Source: Artemia franciscana (taxonomy: Eukaryota; Arthropoda; Branchiopoda; Anostraca; Artemiidae). From it: DNA of 64,000 nucleotides. Of the stretch, positions 31,928-44,535 are shown in pieces. The DNA lies in NCBI RefSeq assembly GCF_032884065.1, contig NC_088879.1:23298038-23362037 (forward strand), in the 5' to 3' direction. A program made the position numbers and the translations under genes. Under the pieces are notes generated by a model, which was not told where the DNA came from, ran no database searches, and saw only the letters and a program-made list of their open reading frames with translations. The number at the start of each line of letters is the position of its first letter. The first letter of the stretch is position 1.

Positions 31928-32314
31928 TTAAATCTGGTAGGCATTGATGACCTTATCCAAGTCAAAATCCCAAACCCAATCATCATCGCTATCATTTTCA
32001 GTTTTGATATGTTTTGACTCTCGCTGACCAGGTGGATTTTCATCTAACTGCGCGGTTTTGCGTTCTTTAGCCGCAAGCCTGTTTTCTTGCTGTTCTTGTG
32101 ATTCCTCGGAACGCTTTCTTTTCTTACTTTCTCTATCAGCAGCAAGTTTTTTGGCATAAACTCTTTGAGCAGCTTCCTCGGCTGTTGCCATTGTAGGTTC
32201 TTCAGTCATTTTACAATTAAACATTTTTCCGTGAACAAATGTCTTAAATACCGTTAATGACGTCACCGTCATAACAAAAATGACGACAACTAATTTCATG
32301 ACGTCAGCCGACAC
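31928..32314 (-). CDS. Helitron-embedded 128-residue ORF, copy 3 (RepHel N-terminus with acidic tail)
   Basis: An intact frame with about five amino-acid differences from copy 1 (for example A-to-V, P-to-T and K-to-M near the N-terminus, Q-to-H before the acidic tail). It begins just inside the Helitron 5' terminus (TC at 32377). Order: ~30 residues from the 5' region, MFNCKMTEEPTMATAEE, a basic Arg/Lys/Glu-rich stretch, the DENPPGQRESK linker, then the acidic DSDDDWVWDFDLDKVI tail. Two intact copies and one truncated copy in 1.7 kb make chance openness less likely, but recent duplication explains the same fact. Confidence 0.5.
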   Translation of the reverse strand: MSADVMKLVVVIFVMTVTSLTVFKTFVHGKMFNCKMTEEPTMATAEEAAQRVYAKKLAADRESKKRKRSEESQEQQENRLAAKERKTAQLDENPPGQRESKHIKTENDSDDDWVWDFDLDKVINAYQI

Positions 32315-32377
32315 AGAAACATGACGTCACCTGATCCACAGACAGACAGACAGACAACTTATTTTTATATATATAGA

Positions 32378-34766
32378 TAAATAAGTTGTCTGTGGATGTG
32401 TGGGTCTGTCTGTCGGGTGACGTCATGTTTGTGTGTTGACTGACGTCATGAAGTTAGTTGTCGTCATTTTTTTTATGACCGTGACGTCATTAAAGATATT
32501 TAAGACATGTGTTCACGTAGAAATCTATTAATGTTTAACTATAAAATGACTGATGAACTTACAATGGCAACAGCCGAGGAAGACGCTCAAAGAGTCTATG
32601 CCAAAAAACTAGCTGCTGATAGAGAAAGTAAGAAAAGAAAGCGTGCCGAGGAATCAAAAGAACAGCAAGGAAACAGGCTTAAGGCTGATAGAGAAAGAAA
32701 GAACAGAAAGGGTGCCGAGGAACTGCCGGAGCAACGCGAAACCAGACTTGCTGCTAAAAGAGAAAGTGAAAAAAGAAGGCGTGCCGAGGAACTACCAGAG
32801 CAACATGAAACCAGACTTGCTGCTAAAAGAGAAAGTGAAAAAAGAAGGCATGCCGAGGAACTACCAGAGCAACATGAAACCAGACTTGCTGCTAAAAGAG
32901 AAAGTGAAAAAAGAAGGCGTGCCGAGGAATCACAAGAACAGCAAGAAATCAGGCTTGCTGCTGATAGAGAAAGTAAGAAAAGAAAGCGTGCTGAGGAATG
33001 AGAGCAACCTGAAAGCTATCGCCTGGCATTCAGGTACAGCCCAGTCGATGATTATAGCTTGAGTAGATGTGTTCAAATCGGGACTATGTCTAAAATTTGT
33101 CCCTATTGCAAGGCCTTTAAATTCAATGGTGAAACAATGGGAATGTGTTGCGCCTCAGGAAAAGTTAAACTTCCTCTATTGGTTGCACCACCAGAGCCAT
33201 TGAAGACTTTCCTTACTGGAACTACGTCAGAATCTAAGCGTTTTTTGTCACAAATCAGAAAATATAACTCATGTCTCCAAATGACGTCGTTTGGAGCCCA
33301 AATCAAAAATACGGATCAATTTATGTCTACTTTCAAAGTAAAAGGGCAAATTTATCATAGAGCAGGGTCCCTTCTACCATTCTCAGGCGAGAATCATAAA
33401 TTTTTACAATTGTACTTCATCAGTGATAGAAATTCTGAATTGAATGCACGTTGCGAAATTTCTCCCAACGTTGAAAAGACAATCGTTTCCCAATTGCAAC
33501 ATCTTTTCCACTAAAATAATAATTTAGTGGGTCTGTTCAAAACAGCCATCGATTTGATGCCTACTGATACGCATAAAATTGTTATTTCCGCTGACAAAAC
33601 GCCTCCTGGCCAACATGTGCGTAGATACAATGCTCCAACTATCGACGAAGTGGCAATCGTTATGGTCGGTGATTAGTTTTTACCTCGAGATATTATTCTT
33701 CATAAGCGAAACGCTCAGTTGTTAAGGAACTCATCGGTGCTACGATGCCCTACAATATCCTATAATTTTTTGGGATGGACCCGACGGCTATCACTTTAAT
33801 ATTAAATTGATGAATCCAGCCACTAACAAAGAAATGAATAAGAAATGCAGTGCAATGCATTATTATTCCTATAGACTAATGATTCGGCAGGATGAAGAAA
33901 ATTATATTTTAAAATGCCGTCAATTGTTTCACCAATTCGTCGTTAATATGTATGCTAAAATTGAATCAGAACGTTTGCTATATATCCGCCCGAATCAGAC
34001 CAAGCTCCGCTCTGAACAATACATTCATTTGCGAGATGCAGTTATAAATGACGGTAATACCACAAACGTTGGAAGATTAACAATTTTACCTTCGTCATAT
34101 GCTGGCACTCCCCGTCATATGCATGAATATGCTCAAGATGCTATTACGTATGTTCGTCTCTATGGTCGTCCAGATTTATTTATTACATTTACATGTAATC
34201 AATCTTGGGACGAGATACTGCAGCTTTTACTTCAAGGACAATCGGCGGTTCATAGACATGACATTACGGACCGTGTCTTCCGGCAAAAGTTGAAATCACT
34301 GATAAACTACATAGTAAATTCTGAAGTGTTTGGGTCAGTGCGATGCTGAATGTACTCAGTGGAATGGCAAAAACGAGGTTTGCCACACGCACATATACTA
34401 ATCTGGCTACATAAAAAAAATTACTTCGATCGAAATTGATGATGTGATTCCCGCTGAAATACCTGATGAAAATGTCGATAAGGGGTTACATGATATTATT
34501 GTAAAAAATATGATGCATGGACCTTGCGGTGCACTGAACGAAAATTCACCATGCATGGCCAAAGGAAGGTGCACAAAGCAATATCCTCGACTTTTAGTAT
34601 CCAACACAATTACTGGCACTGATGGTTACCCACAATATAGAAGAAGATCTACTGAAGATGGCGGTAAAACAACAATAATAAAGAAGCGTAACGGTACCAC
34701 CATCGAAGTAGATAACCAGTGGGTTGTTCCATATTCCCCATTATTATCAAAAACATTTAATGCACA
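32378..34766 (+). mobile_element. Autonomous-type Helitron C, cut by assembly gap
   Basis: The 5' region TAAATAAGTTGTCTGTGG and the GTGACGTCATG motifs match Helitrons A and B, but the first ~12 bases are replaced by the start of Helitron B, with which it is head-to-head. It encodes a RepHel-type protein as far as the N gap at 34767. The rest of the element (remaining Rep, helicase, 3' end) is not found to the right of the gap. Confidence 0.8.
32507..34766 (+). pseudogene. Helitron RepHel protein (N-terminal and Rep part, frameshifted)
   Basis: Frame 1 (32507-33001, likely start MFNYKMTDELTMATAEE at 32531) is a basic coiled region of six 23-residue repeats of the type RLAAKRESEKRRRAEELPEQ. 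Frame 2 (33059-33514) holds the zinc-finger-like CPYCKAF..CC region and IRKYNSC..MTSFGA block. Frame 3 (33807-34349) is the Helitron-like N-terminal domain (RLTILPSSYAGTPRHMHEYA, DLFITFTCN). After another shift the Rep HUH motif GLPHAHILIWL follows (34378 on), then CTKQYPR and WVVPYSPLL up to the gap. The Rep Tyr and helicase would be beyond it. At least three frameshifts or stops make it inactive. RepHel nicks, transfers and unwinds in rolling-circle transposition. Confidence 0.85.
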
Positions 34767-34866
34767 NNNNNNNNNNNNNNNNNNNNNNNNNNNNNNNNNN
34801 NNNNNNNNNNNNNNNNNNNNNNNNNNNNNNNNNNNNNNNNNNNNNNNNNNNNNNNNNNNNNNNNNN
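34767..34866. other. Assembly gap (100 N)
   Basis: Exactly 100 unknown bases, probably a placeholder of unknown true length. The coding frame of Helitron C reaches the left edge but does not resume on the right. Confidence 0.99.
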
Positions 34867-36912
34867 CTTGGGAAATAGGGTTGGGGATGGGAACAATATA
34901 GTGGGTCTGAATGCCTAATGTATCAAGTACAATTACTGTGCATATTAACAAGTATGAAATGTTCTGTAATTTCACAATGTCCGAATACTGTATTTACCCC
35001 CTCCCCCATTTTAATGTGCAAATATATTGCCAAAATTATACATCTCCAATTAAGTCTGTCACTTGTCTTTGTCTTCTCTCTCGCTGCACAAATAGAAACC
35101 AATTCATAGAAACAAATTTATATAAAGAAAGAAAATATAATCCTTCGAAACTTGTCACAGGAATTTATTTCAATAAATGTCCAACCTTCATTTGTTATTA
35201 TTATTTAATCTACATTTTAACTTCATTAAGAAATTAAGCAAAGTCAATTATTTATAAATATTAATAATACATATTTCAATTTAATAATTTTAACCATATT
35301 TCAATTTGTTGAACTAACTTAATTAGATATATTACTTAATTTTCTTTATTTCTCCACAGTCAATTATATCTTTAACTACATTCTACGATTTTTTCAATTG
35401 GCATAAAAAAATCAATTGGCATAAAAAAATTTAACCTATTAATTAAAAACTGTGTTTTTATATATTTTGAACAATTTTGAAATAATTTATCAAATATTGT
35501 ACTAATTTAATAGCATTTGCCATTGAGTTACTGACAATTTATTTGAGTCGATACTTACTCTAATTTTCTTTGCTACGTCGGTCCTTGCTATTGCCTTCAA
35601 TTCCTTTATTATTTCAGAATCGTCTTCAAATTTGACAAACTTTAGAACTTTGGTATATAAATGCTTCACAAATTCAATTTTGTTCATCTAAAATATTTCA
35701 TTAGCATTAGATTAAACACTAGGTATGGTAAATTCAAAAGATTAAAAGTTTAAAATAATATAACCAAAATTGTTGAATAATAACTCATATCATATATTAA
35801 AAAGAAAAGTCGGATAATTATATTATGAAATAAAGAATTAAATAAATATAAATATTAACGGAAAGGTTTTTAATACTAATCAGAGTAATGAGCGTGTTCT
35901 TTCAAGTACAGTTAAAATAGCTCCAAATGGGTACCGGGATAAATAATTAGCGGCGAAGGGCAAAAGTTGTCTGATTACTAACAAGCAAAATTTTGACTCA
36001 GCCACTCATTAGATTTTCTTTCTCATCGTGCATAGTATACTTATAATATTAAATCTAAACAATTTTATACATACTGAGATCCCATTCTGTCCATTTTTGG
36101 GATTTTATAATCTTAAACAATAACAAACAATACGATAGTTTAAAGCGACCATGTATTATTAGAGAGGGATCTGGGATTTGTAACGCCAGTGCTTCTAGTG
36201 TTTTCAAATACACCATATAATTGTTCCAATAATAACCTATATAAGTCCTTGCCATATCTTGTTTCATTTTTATTAAAACTAAAATTCAGTCGCTTTATAA
36301 ATTTCTCTTTTCTTTTTTCCAGTGAAAATTATTGACTTAAACATTATGAAGGTAACATATTCACAGACTTATTCAACATGTTTACAATAGCATCTTGAAA
36401 ACAAAAAGCATCTTAAAATTCATCCCCAAATCTATGTCAAAATTATTTTAAGTGAAGTACATGTTTTCTAAAATAAAATAAAATGGCAAATTTGAAACAT
36501 TATTCACAAAATTGACGATTATCGATTACATTGTTCCAAATTAAATTTCAATTCTATAAAAAAACATATCACGCGTGGCAAAAATACGCCAAATCAGTTC
36601 GGAAACAAGAGCTACAATTCTTTAATACTTTGGAACATTTTCAGTATAAGCTACCAATATCATTTCATAAAATGCAATGATTATGCCATGCATACCAGAT
36701 ATTAAAAAAAATAAACAGCAAGAGAAATGCAAGGTTATTTACCCTTGGGAAGAAGGAATTGACAACTGTTGCTAGAAAACACTGGAAAAGAGTGTAATAT
36801 ACTGATTCTTCCTTTATTACGTCGAATGCGAATTAAAAGGCCATCCACACTACAATTAAGTGGTTAGCCGCCCCATGGCTAACATTGATTGAGAAATTTT
36901 CTGATAAATTTA
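34867..36912. other. Unassigned AT-rich DNA
   Basis: There is a short Lys/Ile-rich frame on the minus strand (35502-35687) bounded by a TTTTAG acceptor-like and an AGA|GTAAGT donor-like sequence, and another (36055-36267) ending near a GTATGT. They cannot be joined in phase as they stand, and neither resembles a known family. Nothing else stands out. Confidence 0.35.
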
Positions 36913-37500
36913 TTAAGCAGTTTTGAATCTGAAATTATTAGGATTATTGATGGTTTCATCATCGCTTGCGTTGAATAAAGATAAAGTAAAACGTGAATTT
37001 AAGTCTCGAATTTGTTTGAACTCTTCAGACAGGATGTGACATCCAATAAAAGACCAAATCAATTCATCTAAATATTTTGGAGGTGGCAATGCAATTTGAA
37101 CGATCAAGCAGCAACTTCCTAATGAATTACCTTTGTTGGCTACTCTTTTTTGGAGAAAACGTAGGACTTCACAGTGAATACACACAACGTTAAAAGGTCC
37201 CAATAAATTTTAAATTAAACTTGTGTAGATTACTGCATCCTTATAGGTTTACATTACTCTTTGTGCCATAATTTATTGTTTTTAAAGATTGTGACTGTGC
37301 TGTTGAAACGTAATTTTTCTTTCTTCTTCACTTCCATTTTTGTCTCGTTCTGATTCTCACTGTGGCATGTCTTTAACAGCAAAATTCTTTGTTCTTCAAT
37401 TTTTTTTTTTGGCACGTTCTGATTCTCGTATTCAGTTATATGTTACATAAACTACGAAGTACTTTGTTTAAATTTAATTTCGCTCTTTGATTTCGTCAGA
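36913..37500 (-). pseudogene. Helitron RepHel N-terminal fragment (second lineage)
   Basis: The minus-strand frame 37203-36913 reads GPFNVVCIHCEVLRFLQKR, then SCCLIVQIALPPP and FKQIRDLNSRFTLSLFNAS. Upstream, near 37440-37320, it shows a Gln/Glu/Asn/Lys-rich stretch (EYENQNVPKKKIEEQR). The order (basic repeats, C..C, CC..LP, F..IR..NS.F) is that of the Helitron N-terminal region. It clearly differs from Helitron C at the sequence level, so it is an older or different Helitron lineage. It ends in TAA shortly after, with no Rep domain. Confidence 0.6.
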
Positions 37501-37872
37501 CAAACTTCGTTTGAAAAAAAAATCAATTTCAATTAAACACGACACCAGACAATGTTTCACAATGTGCATATGATATAGATAATTTATCAACATATATTCT
37601 TGAATTAAGATAACAGCTCTGTAACATCGATTGTACGGTTTAGAATTCAAAACAACTTGACTTTTGTGAGTGTCTTTCTCGGCAAGCTACCCCAATACCT
37701 GAAATCCTTTCGCAACAATTCATGTTTTGCCGGAAACCGAATGCTAAAAACTTTTTTCCATTAGCAACACCAGGGCACTGTTGAATATACAACTGACCCG
37801 TAAGGTTTCGTTTGCTCCACCAAGACGAATCAAATTTCGTTTAATCCAACGCAAGAAAAACAAGCCGGACTG

Positions 37873-38465
37873 TATTCTGTAATTGACAAATACATATTAT
37901 GACAGATTCGGGGAGGAATCCGAAACAGGTCAACACCCAGGATCCACCTTGAATACAACACATTTCAAATAAGCCGAAAGGAAACAAAAAGTGTTGATAG
38001 AAAACCCAAGGCAAGGTTAGTCAATGCCTTTTAGCATTTTCTATTTTAAGCTTTATTTTCATAAGTAGTTAACCAACACAGAATAGCGAGTCTACAGTCA
38101 GAACTTGCTTAAAGGATGTGCAAAGAGGCAAAAGTGATTTTCCATTCAGACATTATAAAAGCAAGAAAAAATTGTGTCCGGACAATCCCTGAAATATGTT
38201 GCCCGTCATAAAATAATGTTTCCAGGAAGTATTTTATCTAGAAAAAAAAATCTTACCTTCTTTGTTGACATTTTCCTCTTCTTTTGGTGTGACACAATTT
38301 TCTAGATAATATTTTAGGTGTGAGAAATACTTCCGAAATTCTGCCCTAGTGATTCCTACGATTTTGCCTAGAATGGAAGATTTCCATGAATAGAAAGGAA
38401 GAAAAGAAACCTGTGGTATGATTTTCACAGCCGAAATCGCTTTCGCTCGGTCCCGGTTATCTTTT
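37873..38465. repeat. Left ~590-bp direct repeat flanking RTE
   Basis: It is homologous to 40445-41034 over its full length, with roughly one difference in ten positions by eye. It starts ATTCTGTAAT and ends CCGGTTATCTTTT, directly against the 3' tail of the RTE element. No coding content is recognised. Confidence 0.9.
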
Positions 38466-40444
38466 GAGTACTACTACTACTACTACTAATAACTCACTGC
38501 AGCACCAAGCCGCCTGAGGCCAACACAGCTACGCACGCTCCTCCTCCAACCTAATCTATTTAAAGCCTCCCTCTTTACACCCTCCCAGGAAGTTCCCATT
38601 TCCTTTAAATCCTTATTTATGACATCCTCCCAACCCAGACAAGGACGACCTGCTTTCCGTGTAGCCCCAGACGGTTGGCCAAAAAGGACAATCTTCGGTA
38701 ATCTGTCATCCTTCATCCGTAGAACGTGGCCTAGCCATCTCAACCTTTCTTTCATTATAGCCCCAGAAAGCGGGATTGAACCACACTTTTCGTACAACCT
38801 ACTGTTTGAAATACGGTCAGTCAGCCGGGTACCCAGAACAATCCGTAGGCAATTTCTCTGGAAAACATCTAGTAAATTTTCATCTGCTTTTCGGAGTGTC
38901 CATGCTTCAGAGCCATATTTGACCACTGTCATCACTGTAGCTTCCAATATTCTAATCTTGGTTTGTAGGCTTATCTTTCTATTCTTCCAAACTTTTTTTA
39001 ACTGTGAAAAAAACACCCTGAGCTTTAGCTATTCTACTTTTAACATCTTCACTGCTCCCACCATCTTTACTAATAATACTACCAAGGTAACTGAAGCTCC
39101 CAACCTGATCAATCTTTTCGTTACCTAAGGTCACCTGTTCATCTTCACTTATTCCTAACCTTAGTGACTTAGTCTTCTTAACATTAATTTTCAAGCCTAT
39201 TTTAGCACCCTGAACTCGTAAAACCTCTAAAAATTCATTCATTTTGCTCACACTTTCATCTAATATGCTTAAATCATCAGCATAATCTAAGTCCAGGAGC
39301 GTTCTTCCTCCCCATTTGATTCCATGGTCTCCAATTGCCTTTCCTGTGCTCCTTAAGACGAAGTCCATCAAAATTATCCATATAAAGGGGGATAGAACAC
39401 AACCCTGCTTAACTCCTGATTTAATACAAAACCAGTTGCTAACCTCATTTCCTACCTTAACCGCAGCAGTATTATTCTCGTACATAGCGCAAATCACTTT
39501 AATGTATTTTTCTGGTATACCATATAACGATAAGACCTTTGTTAACGCTGTTCTATCAACAGAATCGAAAGCTTGCTCATAATCGATAAAACTAAGGACC
39601 AAAGGTGTTTGACAACGAAGGGACTTCTCAATTATTAACCTAAGAGTGAAAACATGGTCGACACATCCTCTACCTTTTCTAAAACCGCATTGTTCTTCCC
39701 TTAAAACTTTGTCTACAGCATGTCTCAGTCTAAAAAGTATCATATTACTCAGTAATTTGCTACCTACAGAGACCAGACTAATGCCTCGATAATTCCGACA
39801 TTCACTCTTGTCACCTTTCTTATACAGCGGTTTAATTAAGGTTTTCCTAAAATCATTGGGTACTTCCCCTTTTTCAAAAATCATGTTCATAATCTTCAGT
39901 AGCTTATTCCTAACCTCAGAGCCACCATATTTAAGGAACTCATTAATCATACTATCAGCACCTGGGGCCTTATTATTTTTTAATCCTTCTAGTACTGTCG
40001 CTAATTCTTCCTCACTAAACAAATCTTCCTTCACATCCAAGGTATCACAAACTTTTTCATTTTCATCTATATCTTTTCCTGCAACTGTATCTCGGTTTAG
40101 CACATTCTCAAAATGTTCCACCCATCTTTCTTTAACTTTTTCCTTATCACTAATTGTGACCCCATTTCTATCTTTAACTGGGACTAGTCCGGATCGGCTA
40201 CTCCCTTTCAATTTATTAACATGCCAGTATAATATTTTACTATTATGCCGTCTAGCCGCATCTTCCAGATCCTCAGCAATTTTATCCATCGCCTCCATTT
40301 CACATCTCCTTAGTTCATATTTTAATGCTTTCTCCACTTTCTTTACATTCCTTTTGTTTTCATACGACCTATCGCTCAGATAATTCTTATACAAACCCCT
40401 TCTACTCTCTATTAAACCTAAAGCTTTTTCACTAATATTCCTAG
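38466..40444 (-). mobile_element. 5'-truncated RTE-clade LINE
   Basis: It encodes a reverse transcriptase and C-terminal region in minus orientation. The endonuclease domain and 5' end are missing: homology starts at NISEKALGLIESRRGLY, close to the usual endonuclease-RT linker. The 3' end is a (TAG)n tail (38469-38488), typical of RTE elements. Both ends abut long direct repeats. Confidence 0.9.
38486..40441 (-). pseudogene. RTE reverse transcriptase (one frameshift)
   Basis: The first frame (40441-38979) carries NNKAPGADSMINEFLKYGG, PLYKKGDKSECRNYRGISL, FRKGRGCVDHVFTLR, FIDYEQAFDSVDR (first catalytic Asp), SGVKQGCVLSPF and LDYADDLSIL (catalytic pair). A one-base change in a T run near 39010 shifts to a second frame (39016-38486) with ILEATVMTVVKYGSEAWTLR, LRWLGHVLRM and a GRPCLGW box, ending in TAG that is the first unit of the tail repeat. 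This is the RTE/BovB arrangement. Apart from the truncation and that single frameshift the coding sequence is intact over ~670 codons, so the insertion looks fairly young. Confidence 0.9.
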
Positions 40445-41034
40445 ATTCTGTAATAGACAAATTCATATTTTGACAGATTCAGGCAGGAATCCGAAACAGG
40501 TCAAAACCCAGGATCCACCTTGAATACAACACATTTCAAATGAGCCAAAAGGAAACAAAAAGCGTAAATAGAAAAACCAAGGCAAGGGTAGTCAATGGCT
40601 CTGAGCACTTTCTATCTTAAGCTACCATTTTCATAAGTAGTTAACCAACAGAGAATAGCGAGTCTACAGTCAGAACTTGCTTGAAGCATTTGCAAAGAGA
40701 CAAAAGTGATTTTCCATTCAGACATGATACAAAGCAAGAAGATATTGGCTCCGGACAATCCCTGAAATATGTTGACCGTCATAAAAAAAAGCGTTTCCAG
40801 GAAGTATTTTGTCTAGAAAAAATCTTATCTTGTTTTTGCCATTTTCCTCTTCTTTGGATGTGACACAATTTTCTAGATAATGTTTTAGGTGTGAGAAATA
40901 CTTCCGAAATTCTGCCCTAGTTTACTACGATTTTGCCTAGAATGGAAGATTTCCAAGAATAGAAAGGAAGAATAAAAACCTTTGGTATGTTTTTAACAGC
41001 TGAATTCGCTTTCGCTCGGTACCGGTTATCTTTT
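40445..41034. repeat. Right ~590-bp direct repeat flanking RTE
   Basis: It begins ATTCTGTAATAGACAAAT exactly where the RTE 5' end stops, and ends at TTATCTTTT 41034, after which sequence diverges from the left copy. Confidence 0.9.
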
Positions 41035-43086
41035 AACTCCGAATTTGGCTGTTAAAATTATCTGGTATAGTTCTTAGTCTGCTACAATTATGTTTTTGAC
41101 TGGCTTTAACTGTTGTTTTCATAAATACACTAAAATATCTTTGATAGTAAAAACGATACATCTTCATTCTGAGATGAAAGTGATATATCTAAAGTCTTAA
41201 TTGTTATTATGGAACTCAGAACCTCTCTAGATTTTTTTCTCAGGTAGGACGATTTTCGAGAAAATTGATGCAAAAATTTACTACTATTGATTTTTTCAAG
41301 AGATGACATGGCAAGAGAGGTCTACATCCCTGAGGTCAGACCTTTTGGTACTTGCTAAAATTTTTGGTACTTGCTAGTGTCGTTTTGACAAGTAGGCTAG
41401 CTGGCAGAGAGGGCTAAGTTTGTCATATCAAAAAGTTAAATTACTATTAAGAAACAAAAACTGTCATTAAGAAAAATTTAATATTTTGACCGAAAACCCA
41501 TTTTATACCGCATAATAGTTGTTTTTATTTATTTATTTTTCATAACAATTTTTTCATCAAAATCATACGATCATTAAAAAAAAAACTTGTAAAAATAATA
41601 AAGGTTCTCTTTTTCAATTTAGTAATACTTGTATTATATGTCGTTTTCTTGTCTATGTAAATTCATGCCTTGTACCTTTCATTTCTCTTGTCTTTCCCAG
41701 ATTGTTGCTTTCATTTGTTCTCTTGAATGATAAGCTTATTCCGTGAAAATTTTATACTTTTAGGCTGGTTATTGTCGTAGAAATGAAGTTTGAATAGATG
41801 TTTCATTTTTTATGAGTCAATAACGTTGTTTTTAGTTATAGTTCAAGTATCTTAAAATGTTTACTCTCGTTCTATAGATTAAGGAGGCATACTACATGAA
41901 AGTTCACATACTATTTAACAATTCATTTAATTATTGATACCCAATGACAATTTCATCGCTGTCACCCATTGTCAGGACATATGCAACAACATTCCTTATG
42001 TTTCTGTGATATTTGGTATCACCAATAACATCATCTTTACTAAACTACTGCTGTAAAAGTACTTTGCCTGCTCGTTTAGTTGATGTTCTTATTAAACCAT
42101 CATCTATAGTGATATGATTAGACATCTTGCACATTTATACATCTTGTTCAAATTAAAGTTCAAAATAGATTCTAATATTTTTGCAATTATATTTAGTGTA
42201 GATTTGATTATAGGAAGGTGATTTGGGATAATTTTATTTCAGTTCTTTTGAATGGTATAGTGTTTATACTACAGCATTTTTTACAAAAAGTATTTATTGC
42301 CTTAGATAATGTTACGAATTTAATAAAACAAGCAACATTTGAATGAAAAAGCCTTACAAACACATGACATTTACTCTAAAAAGGGGGCAAGATTGTGGAA
42401 TGAAGGTTTGTCTGCCAAACGGAAATTTAGACATGCCTCACAAATTCACAAAATATTGAGATTATTGGAAAGAGGCGAAAACATGAATTACGGAAGAAAC
42501 AGACATAAGAGATCAAAAGCAAAAAAATGATGGCTGAAAGGATGGCTAGTGAGAAAAAGGGAACTTCAGACCCGTTATCAAAACCTTTATAAAAACCGTG
42601 AGATGAGATATATCAGTTGGGTTGTTTTAGGGTATTATTCGGTGGTTGATAAAGTATGACAGTAGATGTTACTCGTTATTTGATTTTTGACCATAAGGAG
42701 TGGTCGGTTGCCATAGTATGGAGGTTATGGAGGTGGAGGTAAATCCTTATGACAAAATTCTACACAATAAATATTTAGCAATATTTCAAGGATTGTTAGT
42801 TTCCTACTAACGATAGTGTGGTGGAGGTGAATACAAGAACACTCTTCTATAAAATAGCTAACTATTTGGTAAACATTAGAAGCCTGATTTTACATATGTT
42901 TTTTGCCACTTCTTTTATGTTACAGATATATGGCTGTGCCAAACATAAATGAAGAAATGAATTAATTGCGTTATAGTCGCTGATACATTAACAATATTTT
43001 TTTTTACAATAGGGACTAGATACTGATATATACAAAAGACGACCTCATATCTCTTTTGTACTGCGATATCCTCCCAGTATTTATGG
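41035..43086. other. No recognised feature
   Basis: AT-rich. There is one Lys/Arg-rich 63-codon frame (42339-42530) of unknown nature. No repeats or hairpins were noted. Confidence 0.35.
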
Positions 43087-44531
<1,445 letters not shown>

Positions 44532-44535
44532 GTGG

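Larger units (their letters stand above)
29786..32377 (-). mobile_element. Non-autonomous Helitron B
   Basis: On the minus strand it starts with TC (32377-32376) then TATATATATAAAAATAAG and TTGTCTGTC. It contains three copies of a small ORF region, T/A-rich tracts, two minisatellite blocks and a helicase C-terminal fragment. It ends with two successive hairpin-plus-CTAG signals (CTAG at 29823-29826 and 29786-29789). The base after the outer CTAG (minus strand) is T, and the base preceding the 5' TC is A, which fits insertion between A and T. At ~2.6 kb it is the same family as Helitron A in opposite orientation. Confidence 0.8.

Noticed and set aside
35502..36267. Exons of a host gene on the minus strand with GTAAGT and GTATGT donor-like sites
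   Set aside because: The visible pieces cannot be joined in phase, and neither has protein-family features; chance is not excluded.
38619..40383. Plus-strand frames opposite the RTE reverse transcriptase
   Set aside because: Antisense shadows of a clear RT coding sequence.
37873..41034. LTR retrotransposon bounded by the 590-bp direct repeats
   Set aside because: The interior is a 5'-truncated RTE with a simple-repeat tail. The repeats lack TG...CA ends, and no primer-binding site or gag-pol is present.
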